NCBI RefSeq assembly: GCF_040253585.1
Contig: NZ_JBELAU010000005.1
Location: 186,001 to 250,000 of the forward strand
DNA: 64,000 nt
DNA from: Emticicia sp040253585
GTDB taxonomy: Bacteria > Bacteroidota > Bacteroidia > Cytophagales > Spirosomataceae
Reading direction: 5' to 3'
The notes beneath the pieces are model-generated. The model ran no database searches. It had not been told where the DNA came from and worked only from the letters and a program-made list of their open reading frames with translations. Both the position numbers and the translations under genes were made by a program. Position 1 is the first letter of the stretch. Every line of letters begins with the position of its first letter. Below, piece after piece: positions 8,381-15,992 of the stretch.

Positions 8381-8454
8381 TTGATAATGGAGAATGGAGA
8401 ATTGAAAATGAATAATGATTTTTCAATTCTCCATTATCAATTCTCCATTATCAA
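8381..8454. repeat. interrupted inverted repeat exactly filling a convergent gap
   Basis: The left arm (8381-8408) begins TTGATAATGGAG. The right side pairs with it in two blocks, 8420-8435 and 8443-8454, separated by a 7-base ATCAATT insertion. The element starts at the base after the AraC-type gene's stop and ends at the base before the amidohydrolase's stop. It could act as a bidirectional terminator, but its repeated wording (CTCCATTATCAA twice) suggests a repeat element. Confidence 0.75.
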
Positions 8455-9858
8455 TTACTTCGCAATCAGGAGACTTTTAAGTTTGGCAGCATCCAAATAT
8501 TCTCCGTGAGCTACTAAACCATATATATTTTGTGTAGCCGAAATATTGAGCAACGGGTTTTCGTTGAGCAATAAAATATCTGCTTTCTTGCCTTTACTTA
8601 CACTTCCATATTTTTCTAATTTATTCAAAAATTCAGGGCCATTGATGATTGATGCCTGCAAAGCCTGTAAAGGCGTAAGTCCATTTTTAACCATCAGTTC
8701 CAATTCTTGGTGAAGCCCCAAACCTGGGTAATCGAAACTATTTAAATATCCAGCGTCAGTACCCGCCAAAATCTTCACACCCGAACGCTGCAATAATGGT
8801 AGTAAAGACGCTGCTTTTTCGATGGTTCGGTGACGAATTTCGATAGCCTCTTTTGAATCTTTGGCAGCTCTTTGCACTCGCCAATCGTAAGTTTTGCGTA
8901 AACCAGGCCCAATGTATTTCAGAAACTCATCATTTTGATGGTCGTTTACATCTAAAAATGCCGTTGCATAACTAATGGATAATGTTGGAGTTACGGCAGT
9001 TTTATTTTTTGCTAAAACCTTAAATGCAGCTTCGGCAGTTGCTTCATCAAATTCGTTGAGGGCTTTTAATGATAAATCTCGGGCAGTTAATGTGCCATTG
9101 GCAACTTGGTCGCTTAGTTCTTTCTGGTTTTTGAGTCCCGCACGCAATAAATATGTAATATGCTCAACGCTGCTCAAACCCGCTTCGCTCACTTGCTCAA
9201 TCGTAAATACAGGCGGAATATGAGCCGATGTTTTGTATCCTCTTCTTCTGGCTTCTTTAATACTACCCAGATAAATCTCGGGCTTGATAGTATTGTCGGT
9301 AATCTTCACAAAATCGACTTTTAGCATATCCAGTGAATCAAGTGCTTTGTTTACTTCATCCATTGTGCCAACTTCAATATCACCCAACCAAATCGACTTA
9401 TAGCCTTCGAGTTTTGGCCCAGAAGTAAAAATTGTTGGCCCCAGAAGTTTGCCATCATTCACTGCCTTACGCCATTCCAGCACACTTGGCGAAATATCAG
9501 CCGCTGCATCTCGTACGGCCGTGATTCCCATCGCAATATACAGATTCATCAAATCTTTATTTTCTTGAATCAGGCTATCGCCACCACCAAAATGCACGTG
9601 CATATCCCAAAGTGTAGGCATTACAAATTTTCCCTTTGCCGAAATCGTCTGACTGGCTTTGTATTTACTCAGTTCGGAAGATGAGCAAACATTAATAATC
9701 TCGCCTTTATCGACAATAACTACCTTATTATTAGTCAGTTTCCCTGTCCTAATGTCAATAATATTTGCATTTGTAATTGCTAAATCGACTTTGCTTTGAG
9801 CGATACAAAGTGAAGAAATGAGCAAAATGAGGATGCTTGTTAGGATAGTTTTTTTCAT
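8455..9858 (-). CDS. exported metal-dependent amidohydrolase
   Basis: A 467-residue amidohydrolase-superfamily protein with a Sec signal peptide (hydrophobic run, cleavage near Ala20-Gln21). Metal-binding residues are visible: His87-Val-His89 in TLWDMHVHFGG, the His of YKTSAHIPP, the His of SSVEHITYLL, and the Asp in ILAGTDAGYLN. The last 60 residues return to the small beta domain (KGKKADILLLNENPL), as in imidazolonepropionase and prolidase-like relatives. It should hydrolyse a C-N bond of a cyclic amide or dipeptide-like substrate in the periplasm; the substrate cannot be told. It appears monocistronic. Confidence 0.88.
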   Translation of the reverse strand: MKKTILTSILILLISSLCIAQSKVDLAITNANIIDIRTGKLTNNKVVIVDKGEIINVCSSSELSKYKASQTISAKGKFVMPTLWDMHVHFGGGDSLIQENKDLMNLYIAMGITAVRDAAADISPSVLEWRKAVNDGKLLGPTIFTSGPKLEGYKSIWLGDIEVGTMDEVNKALDSLDMLKVDFVKITDNTIKPEIYLGSIKEARRRGYKTSAHIPPVFTIEQVSEAGLSSVEHITYLLRAGLKNQKELSDQVANGTLTARDLSLKALNEFDEATAEAAFKVLAKNKTAVTPTLSISYATAFLDVNDHQNDEFLKYIGPGLRKTYDWRVQRAAKDSKEAIEIRHRTIEKAASLLPLLQRSGVKILAGTDAGYLNSFDYPGLGLHQELELMVKNGLTPLQALQASIINGPEFLNKLEKYGSVSKGKKADILLLNENPLLNISATQNIYGLVAHGEYLDAAKLKSLLIAK

Positions 9859-9915
9859 ATTTGAAATCGGTATTGACTACAAATATGAGTAAAAATCTGC
9901 AAAAACAACTATTCT

Positions 9916-10455
9916 TTACAGATTTCGATTTGCCTGCCGAATATGGCGTTCGTTATGAATTATCAAAAACCGTATGGCATCACCCAAATGCAATTTCAAA
10001 AACTTAGCAATCGAAATCGGAATTTTTATTTGCTGAATACGCTTGTTTTTGGCCGTTCTCAAAATCTGTAATAACTGCTCTTGTTGATTGATAAATTCGG
10101 CAACAACCGCTTTTGCATCTAATGAAACTTCGGGAATATGCCCTTTCATGGCATTAAACTTTTTCTTGCCTTTTTCGGGATTCATCGAATCAATGGCCAA
10201 TTTTCCCAACCAAGTGCTTTTTATTGTTTCGATACTCAAATCATCTTGGCCTTCGACTAAACCTTTTTCAAATAAGGGCAAATAATAATCTCCGTAAGTA
10301 TTCAAATGTTCTAAACACTGGGCAATGCTCCAACCGCCTGATGAGGAAGGCTTTAATAAAATTTCATCAGGAAGATTTTGATATTTCTGAATAGCCTGTT
10401 GTAAATGGCGTTCAACTTGATTTTCTAATTGATTGAGTAATAATAGCTTTTCCAT
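9916..10455 (-). CDS. DinB family protein
   Basis: A 179-residue four-helix-bundle protein of the DinB/YfiT superfamily. The metal-site histidines are suggested by SIAQCLEHLNTYGDYY (first His) and IIHNERHIRQANR (last two His), the spacing used by DinB_2 members. These proteins often act as thiol-dependent transferases or hydrolases with a divalent metal, or as stress-induced proteins of unknown chemistry. The ATG is 75 bases downstream of the Crp-type gene's stop on the same strand. No closer functional hint exists. Confidence 0.85.
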   Translation of the reverse strand: MEKLLLLNQLENQVERHLQQAIQKYQNLPDEILLKPSSSGGWSIAQCLEHLNTYGDYYLPLFEKGLVEGQDDLSIETIKSTWLGKLAIDSMNPEKGKKKFNAMKGHIPEVSLDAKAVVAEFINQQEQLLQILRTAKNKRIQQIKIPISIAKFLKLHLGDAIRFLIIHNERHIRQANRNL

Positions 10456-10530
10456 GATGCTAAGAATGTTTTATTTTCATTCGCAAAATTGGACTAAATT
10501 AACTTAGAAAATGTTGGTAAATACCAAGAT

Positions 10531-11124
10531 TTATATCTGCACCGAGTTTATTAGTTTGCTAAAATTGCTGGCATCAATACCTATATAGTTGGCGAGATAT
10601 TTATGCGGAACGATTTGCAGAATATGTGGACTACGTTTGAGTAATTGTCGAAATTTTTCTTCGGAAGAAAAACATTGAAGCTCGACCAACCTTTCTAAAA
10701 CGCCCGAAAATGCACTTATAAGGCCTTTCCTCAATAAAATTTCAATCTTAGGATTTGTTTCTATCAACTGTTCGATTTGGGTAAATGACGCTCGCAAAAT
10801 GATTGATGGACTCAGTGCTTCGTAATAAAACTTCGATGGTGTTTTATTCATCATCGAATCTAAAACGCCACCAAAATTCCCCGAATAAGAAAACAAAATG
10901 GTTGCTTCACGGCCATTTTCATCAGAAAAATACATTCGTTGCAAACCATCAATAATAAAATATAGGTTTTTCTCGACCGCACCGTTGTATGTCAATATTT
11001 CCTTTCTTTTGGCAGAAAAAGGCTTGAATAACTCAAAAAAGGCATCAAAATCATCCTCAGATAACGAATAAATTCCGTCAACGGTTTGCTTGAAAAGCAA
11101 TTTATGTGAAGCATCTGAAAGCAT
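10531..11124 (-). CDS. Crp/Fnr family transcriptional regulator
   Basis: A 197-residue regulator with an N-terminal cyclic-nucleotide-binding beta-roll (about residues 20-125; KEILTYNGAVEKNLYFIIDGLQRMYF, GREATILFSYSGNF). The C-terminal winged-helix region is short and ends in IVPHKYLANYIGIDASNFSKLINS, the recognition-helix area of this Bacteroidota subgroup. The canonical cAMP-binding Arg-Ser pair is not evident, so the effector is unknown. The longer frame begins with a TTG two codons earlier; the ATG at 11124 is preferred. A hairpin separates it from aldose 1-epimerase upstream on the same strand. Confidence 0.85.
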   Translation of the reverse strand: MLSDASHKLLFKQTVDGIYSLSEDDFDAFFELFKPFSAKRKEILTYNGAVEKNLYFIIDGLQRMYFSDENGREATILFSYSGNFGGVLDSMMNKTPSKFYYEALSPSIILRASFTQIEQLIETNPKIEILLRKGLISAFSGVLERLVELQCFSSEEKFRQLLKRSPHILQIVPHKYLANYIGIDASNFSKLINSVQI

Positions 11125-11142
11125 TATCAAGAGAAAGTGATT

Positions 11143-11175
11143 TTTGGGTGGCCAAGTAAATTCTGACCACCCAAA
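11143..11175. other. hairpin between galM and the Crp-type gene
   Basis: 9-bp arms TTTGGGTGG and CCACCCAAA around a 15-base loop. On the transcribed strand the stem is followed by A rather than T residues, so it is a weak terminator candidate. An mRNA processing or stability element is also possible. Confidence 0.45.
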
Positions 11176-11180
11176 CTATA

Positions 11181-12233
11181 TTATTTCGCAGAGAATTTAT
11201 ACGAAGTAGTAGATTGATAAACCTCATCAGGTCTTAAAACCGTAGTTGGAAAATGCGATTTATTTGGCGAATCTGGAAAATGTTGGGTTTCAATGCAAAA
11301 AGCAGAACGACGACCGTAAGTAGCTCCACCTTTGCCAATTATATCACCTTTTAAGTGATTAGCTGAGTAAAATTGCATTCCTGGCTCGGTTGTAAAAACC
11401 TCCATCACTCGTCCAGTTTTTGGTTCATACACCTCCGCAGCGAGTCTCAAATCTGAACTTGTATCTGTCAATACGTAACAATGGTCGTAGCCACTTCCCA
11501 AAACGATTTGCTCATAGGTAGTATCATTGATTCGCTCACCAATTGTGTGTTTTTCAGTAAAATCAAAAGGCGTTCCTGCTACTGGTCGCAACTCACCTGT
11601 TGGAATTACAGTCGCATCAACTGGCAAAAATTTATCTGCGTGCAAAATTACCTCGTGGTCAAGAACGTCGGCTGCTCCGCTCAAATTAAAATAGGAGTGA
11701 TTGGTTACGTTCAAAACCGTAGCTTTATCGGTAGTAGCTTTATAATCAATTCTTAGTGTATTATCGGCTTGTAAAGTATAAATCACTTCAATACTCAAAT
11801 TCCCAGGGTAACCTTCTTCCATATCGGCTGCTAAATAGCTTAATTTAAGAGCTGGTTCTTCGCCTTCAATTAGCTTTGCATTCCACAATTTTTTATCGAA
11901 ACCCTTCAAGCCACCATGCAAAGCATTTACACCGTTATTAATTGGTAATGAATACGTTACACCATCTAACTCAAAGCTACCTTTAGCAATTCTATTGCCA
12001 AAACGACCGATAATTGCTCCAAAATATGGCACACCTTTCAGGTAAACTTCTAATGAATCGCAGCCATGAACAACATCCGCAAAATTCCCATCTCGGTCGG
12101 GTGCGGTTAATGATACAATTATTCCACCAAAATCAGTGATTCGGGCTTCCATTCCTGCGGTGTTTTTTAAGGTATAAAGGCTTGTTTCTTGGCCATCGGG
12201 AAGTTTCCCAAAAGATTGTTTTTCGATACTCAT
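11181..12233 (-). CDS. galM: aldose 1-epimerase
   Basis: A 350-residue mutarotase that interconverts alpha and beta anomers of galactose or glucose. The galactose-mutarotase beta-sandwich motifs are all present: GVNALHGGLKGF with His106, TNHSYFNLSG with the catalytic His179, and FCIETQHFPDSPN with the general-base Glu315. There is no signal peptide, so it is cytoplasmic. No sugar-catabolism genes adjoin it; the Crp-type gene follows on the same strand. The long divergent region upstream holds a -7 promoter box and a nested inverted repeat. Confidence 0.93.
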   Translation of the reverse strand: MSIEKQSFGKLPDGQETSLYTLKNTAGMEARITDFGGIIVSLTAPDRDGNFADVVHGCDSLEVYLKGVPYFGAIIGRFGNRIAKGSFELDGVTYSLPINNGVNALHGGLKGFDKKLWNAKLIEGEEPALKLSYLAADMEEGYPGNLSIEVIYTLQADNTLRIDYKATTDKATVLNVTNHSYFNLSGAADVLDHEVILHADKFLPVDATVIPTGELRPVAGTPFDFTEKHTIGERINDTTYEQIVLGSGYDHCYVLTDTSSDLRLAAEVYEPKTGRVMEVFTTEPGMQFYSANHLKGDIIGKGGATYGRRSAFCIETQHFPDSPNKSHFPTTVLRPDEVYQSTTSYKFSAK

Positions 12234-12273
12234 TATAGTTGATTATTTGTAGAATTGTAAAGATTTGATTCGG

Positions 12274-12281
12274 CAAAACTA
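12274..12281 (-). promoter_or_regulatory. putative -7 box for galM
   Basis: The minus strand reads TAGTTTTG, the Bacteroidota TAnnTTTG box, about 40 bases upstream of the ATG. It has the same core and flank (TAGTTTTG preceded by CG) as the box upstream of the RibD-type reductase. The -33 TTG is not clear. Confidence 0.4.
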
Positions 12282-12327
12282 CGTAATCTTTTTTAAAATA
12301 CTTTCGGAATGAACATGTTAGACTTTA

Positions 12328-12418
12328 ATTTTTACCACGGAGTTCGCACGGAGTTATACGGACTAACTAACTCCGTGCAACTCCGTGAAATACTCAATTT
12401 TAACTCCGTGGTAAAAAT
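12328..12418. repeat. nested inverted repeat in the galM-tldD divergent gap
   Basis: Outer 17-bp perfect arms (12328-12344 and 12402-12418) enclose an inner 11-bp perfect pair, GCACGGAGTTA (12346-12356) and its complement (12368-12378). The word ACGGAGTT or its complement occurs five times. This is the main content of the 405-base gap. The remaining AT-rich 220 bases before the TldD gene show no further structure I can support. Confidence 0.8.
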
Positions 12419-12638
12419 GAGTTATAGAAAAATTTCGGTATTTGATATAAGTAACCAAACATTCTTTCAAGAAAGTCGCTAAAAAACTCCGATTTGTCTA
12501 TCAAACCATTCAAACATCTACGCTATTCATTAGTTTTAGTTCTTGTATGAATCGTTTTTTCGACAAAAAATTTCTTATCACCGAATATTTGTTCATTTTT
12601 ACAATAAATTTCATTTTTAATTCAATCAACAACCTAAC

Positions 12639-14282
12639 ATGAAAAGAAGGGATTTTATCCAATTATCGGGTATGGGTTTGGGTGCAATGATGGGTTCTTC
12701 GATTCCCGTATTGGGGAATATGGTATCTGCCGAGCATCTTCTTGAGCCTGGAGCTGATATTGCTACCAAAAAGCGGTTGGCCGACATTGCTCTCAATGCC
12801 ACCAAATCACGAGGTGCAACCTACACCGATGTTCGTATCGGTCGCTATTTGCAACAATTTATCTTCACCCGTGAAACTAAAGTACAAAACATCACCAATG
12901 CCGAATCTTACGGCGTAGGTATCAGAGTAATTGCCAACGGAACTTGGGGTTTTGCCGCAACCAGCGATGTTACGCCCGAAGGTATCGCAAAATGTGCCGA
13001 AACAGCCGTAGCAATCGCTAAAGCAAACGCCAAAATTCAGAAAGAGCCAGTCATTCTTGCTCCACAAAAAGGTGTTGGTGAAGTAGTTTGGAAAACTCCG
13101 ATCGTAAAAAATGCGTTTGAAGTGCCAATCAAAGAAAAAATAGATTTATTGATGAACGTAAACGGCGAAGCCATGAAAAATGGTGCTGGTTTTGTAACAT
13201 CAAACCTATTTTTTGTGAACGAACAAAAGTATTTTGCTTCTTCTGATGGTTCATACATCGACCAAGATGTACACCGTATTTGGCCAACTTTCACCGTTAC
13301 GGCCGTTGATAAAGCCGCTGGAAAATTCAAAACTCGTGATGCTATCAGCTCGCCAATGGGCATGGGTTATGAATATTTGGATGGTTTGGCCAGCGAAAAA
13401 ATTTCCGCTCCAAATGGTCTGATTGGGTATCGTAACTCTTACGACATGGTTGAAGATGCAATCATGGCATCGAAACAAGCCCAACAAAAACTCACTGCAA
13501 AATCTGTTCCAGCGGGCAAATACGATTTAGTGCTTGACCCAAATCACCTCGGACTAACAATCCACGAATCGGTTGGTCACCCACTCGAACTTGACCGTGT
13601 ATTAGGCTACGAGGCCAACTATGCAGGAACATCATTTGCAACGCTTGATAAATGGAAAACAAAAGCTTTCAACTACGGTAGCAAACAAGTAAATATAGTA
13701 GCGGATAAAACTCAACCTTACACGCTCGGAACTGTCGGTTATGACGACGAAGGCGTACCTTGCAAAGAATGGGATTTAATAAAAGATGGCGTTTTGGTGA
13801 ATTACCAAGCAATTCGTGACCAAGTGAATATCTTGGGCGAAAATGCTTCGCACGGTTGCTGCTATGCCGATAACTGGAACTCGGTTCAATTCCAACGTAT
13901 GCCAAATGTTTCACTTCGCCCAGGTAAAGAAAAATTGAGTGTTTTTGATATGATTAAGGGTGTAGAAAAAGGTATTTACATCATCGGTCGTGGCTCGTAT
14001 TCGATTGACCAGCAGCGATATAACTTCCAATTTGGCGGACAACTTTTCTACGAAATCAAAAACGGAGAACTCGTAGGAATGCTCGATGATGTGGCTTATC
14101 AATCAAATACACAGGAGTTCTGGAACTCATGTGTGCAGATTTGCGATAAAGACGATTACCGTACTTTTGGTTCGTTTTTCGATGGAAAAGGTCAGCCTTC
14201 GCAGGTTAGTGCCGTTTCTCACGGAAGTGCAACCACTCGTTTCAATGGTGTCAATGTAATCAATACTGGAAGAAAGATTTAA
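12639..14282 (+). CDS. TldD-family metalloprotease with Tat leader (copy 1)
   Basis: A 547-residue TldD/PmbA-family protein. TldD forms a heterodimer with TldE that cleaves unfolded or natural-product peptides; TldD is the catalytic half. The zinc motif HExxxH is present as His309-Glu-Ser-Val-Gly-His314, followed by PLELD, the usual context. The N-terminus MKRRDFIQLSGMGLGAMMG is a twin-arginine signal, whereas classical TldD is cytoplasmic, so this one may be exported folded. A TldE gene follows after 146 bases, and the pair is duplicated immediately downstream. Its closest relative in the window is the second TldD copy, strongly similar throughout, including the HESVGHPLELD block. Confidence 0.9.
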   Translation: MKRRDFIQLSGMGLGAMMGSSIPVLGNMVSAEHLLEPGADIATKKRLADIALNATKSRGATYTDVRIGRYLQQFIFTRETKVQNITNAESYGVGIRVIANGTWGFAATSDVTPEGIAKCAETAVAIAKANAKIQKEPVILAPQKGVGEVVWKTPIVKNAFEVPIKEKIDLLMNVNGEAMKNGAGFVTSNLFFVNEQKYFASSDGSYIDQDVHRIWPTFTVTAVDKAAGKFKTRDAISSPMGMGYEYLDGLASEKISAPNGLIGYRNSYDMVEDAIMASKQAQQKLTAKSVPAGKYDLVLDPNHLGLTIHESVGHPLELDRVLGYEANYAGTSFATLDKWKTKAFNYGSKQVNIVADKTQPYTLGTVGYDDEGVPCKEWDLIKDGVLVNYQAIRDQVNILGENASHGCCYADNWNSVQFQRMPNVSLRPGKEKLSVFDMIKGVEKGIYIIGRGSYSIDQQRYNFQFGGQLFYEIKNGELVGMLDDVAYQSNTQEFWNSCVQICDKDDYRTFGSFFDGKGQPSQVSAVSHGSATTRFNGVNVINTGRKI

Positions 14283-14298
14283 ACTATGAGGCATATTT

Positions 14299-14408
14299 GA
14301 GGCACAAAGTGACAAAGATACAGAGGCACAGAGTAATTCAGTTGAAAGTGGATTATGGTAATGAAGATTAATTAAAAAAAACTATGTGCCTTTGAACCTT
14401 TGCACCTC
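14299..14408. repeat. imperfect inverted repeat between tldD and tldE copies 1
   Basis: The left side begins GAGGCACAAAG and the right side ends CTTTGCACCTC. The two pair imperfectly, with internal repetition of CAAAG and GAGGCACA. It almost fills the 146-base spacer inside what is otherwise an operon. It may be a repeat element rather than a terminator, since no T-run follows the stem. Confidence 0.6.
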
Positions 14409-14428
14409 ATTTCTAAAAAACTAAACAA

Positions 14429-15781
14429 ATGAATAAAATATTAACAAAAGAAGAAGCTAAAAAGATAATAGATAAGGTTTTAGCATTTTCAAAGGCTGAT
14501 GAAATGAGTGTGGCTCTCAGCGGAGGCCGCACAGGAAATATTCGTTATGCCCGAAATTCAGTTTCGACCAGCGGTGAGTCTTACGACCAATCTTTGGCAG
14601 TTACGGCAGTTTTTGGCAAACGCTCTGGCACAGCCACCATCAATGAGTTTGATGACGCTTCGCTCGAAAAAACAGTAAGAAGAGCCGAGGAAATTGCTCG
14701 TCTTGCTCCAGAAAACCCAGAATATATGCCAATGCTCGGGCCACAAACGTATATTGAAGCTCCAACATTTGCAGATTCAACGGCCAATATCGACCCTGAT
14801 TATCGTGCTAAGGCTGCTTTCGATAGCATCGAGCCTTGCTCGAAAAAAGGTTTAACTGCCGCAGGTTATTTGGAAGATTCGGCAGGATATTCGGCAATTG
14901 GTAATAGCAAAGGACTTTTTGGCTACAATAAATCAACATCGGTTGATTTTTCAATTACAGTTCGTACAGCAGATGGTCTTGGTTCTGGTTATGCCATTCG
15001 TGATTTCAATGATGTATCGAAACTTAGTACCAAACAAGCTACCGAAATTGCGATGCAAAAAGCCTTGGCTTCGAGTGCAGCAAAAGCTCTCGAACCTGGG
15101 AAATACACCGTTATTCTCGAACCAGCCGCTTCAATTGATTTATTGCAAAACATGATGCGTAGTATGGATGCCCGAAATGCAGACGAAGGTCGTAGTTTTT
15201 TGAGCAAGAAAGGCGGTGGAACTCGTTTAGGCGAAAAACTTTTTGATGAAAGAGTAAATATTTATTCTGACCCAAGTAATATCGAAATTCCAGTTTCAGG
15301 TTTTGGTGGGGGCGGCGGAGGCCGAATGGGGGGCGGCGGAAGCGACGGTCGTCCGCAAGAAAAAATCTCTTGGATTGAAAACGGAGTTGTAAAAAATGTC
15401 TATTATTCAAGATTTTGGGCAGATAAAAAAGGCGTAAAGGCTGTTCCACCACCATCAGGTTTTATTATGGCTGGCGGTACTGAGTCTTTGGCCGATTTGA
15501 TAAAAGGCACAGAAAAAGGTATTTTGGTAACTCGTATGTGGTATATCCGTGCCGTTGACCCACAAACATTGCTTTACACAGGACTTACCCGTGACGGAAC
15601 TTTCTATATCGAGAAAGGACAAATTAAATTTCCTGTAAAAAACTTCCGTTTCAACGAAAGCCCAATTATTATGCTTAATAACCTTGAAGCAATGGGCGTT
15701 CCGACTCGAATTGGAGGGTGTTTAGTTCCACCATTAAAAATCAGAGACTTTACTTTTAGTAGTTTATCTGATGCAGTGTAA
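14429..15781 (+). CDS. TldE/PmbA-family protein (copy 1)
   Basis: A 450-residue TldE-type partner of TldD. TldE lacks the zinc site and shapes the substrate channel of the heterodimer. The family context is clear from NIRYARNSVSTSG, GTATINEFDDASL, LEDSAGYSAIGNSKGLFGY and the C-terminal NFRFNESPIIMLNNLEAMG. No HExxxH is present. There is no signal peptide or Tat motif, unlike the TldD partner. A glycine-rich insertion (FGGGGGGRMGGGGSDGRPQ, about residues 291-309) is absent from copy 2, where a shorter SPWSGDGQAQ takes its place. Confidence 0.88.
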   Translation: MNKILTKEEAKKIIDKVLAFSKADEMSVALSGGRTGNIRYARNSVSTSGESYDQSLAVTAVFGKRSGTATINEFDDASLEKTVRRAEEIARLAPENPEYMPMLGPQTYIEAPTFADSTANIDPDYRAKAAFDSIEPCSKKGLTAAGYLEDSAGYSAIGNSKGLFGYNKSTSVDFSITVRTADGLGSGYAIRDFNDVSKLSTKQATEIAMQKALASSAAKALEPGKYTVILEPAASIDLLQNMMRSMDARNADEGRSFLSKKGGGTRLGEKLFDERVNIYSDPSNIEIPVSGFGGGGGGRMGGGGSDGRPQEKISWIENGVVKNVYYSRFWADKKGVKAVPPPSGFIMAGGTESLADLIKGTEKGILVTRMWYIRAVDPQTLLYTGLTRDGTFYIEKGQIKFPVKNFRFNESPIIMLNNLEAMGVPTRIGGCLVPPLKIRDFTFSSLSDAV

Positions 15782-15790
15782 GGTTTTGAA

Positions 15791-15848
15791 TGATGAATGT
15801 TTGATGTTGAATTAAGGAAACTTAAAATTTAACATCAAACATTCATCA
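15791..15848. repeat. 18-bp inverted repeat after tldE copy 1
   Basis: Perfect 18-bp arms (left begins TGATGAATGTTTG, 15791-15808; right 15831-15848) around a 22-base AT-rich loop. It starts ten bases after the TldE stop. It could serve as a terminator, though no T-tract follows, and the word ATGATGAATG recurs in the element near 63.6 kb. Confidence 0.75.
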
Positions 15849-15992
15849 TCTAACATAGAAAACGCTTTCCATTCAACAATACCTTTTACCATTTATCAAA
15901 ATCCAACAATACAATTTTTAAGCTGAAAGATTATTTTTTATATTAGACTTCATTTTATCAACTTATTATTTTACACAAAAACTGAAAAAGCT

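Noticed and set aside
8381..8454. CRISPR-like repeat
   Set aside because: The repeats are inverted and contiguous, with no regular spacer units.
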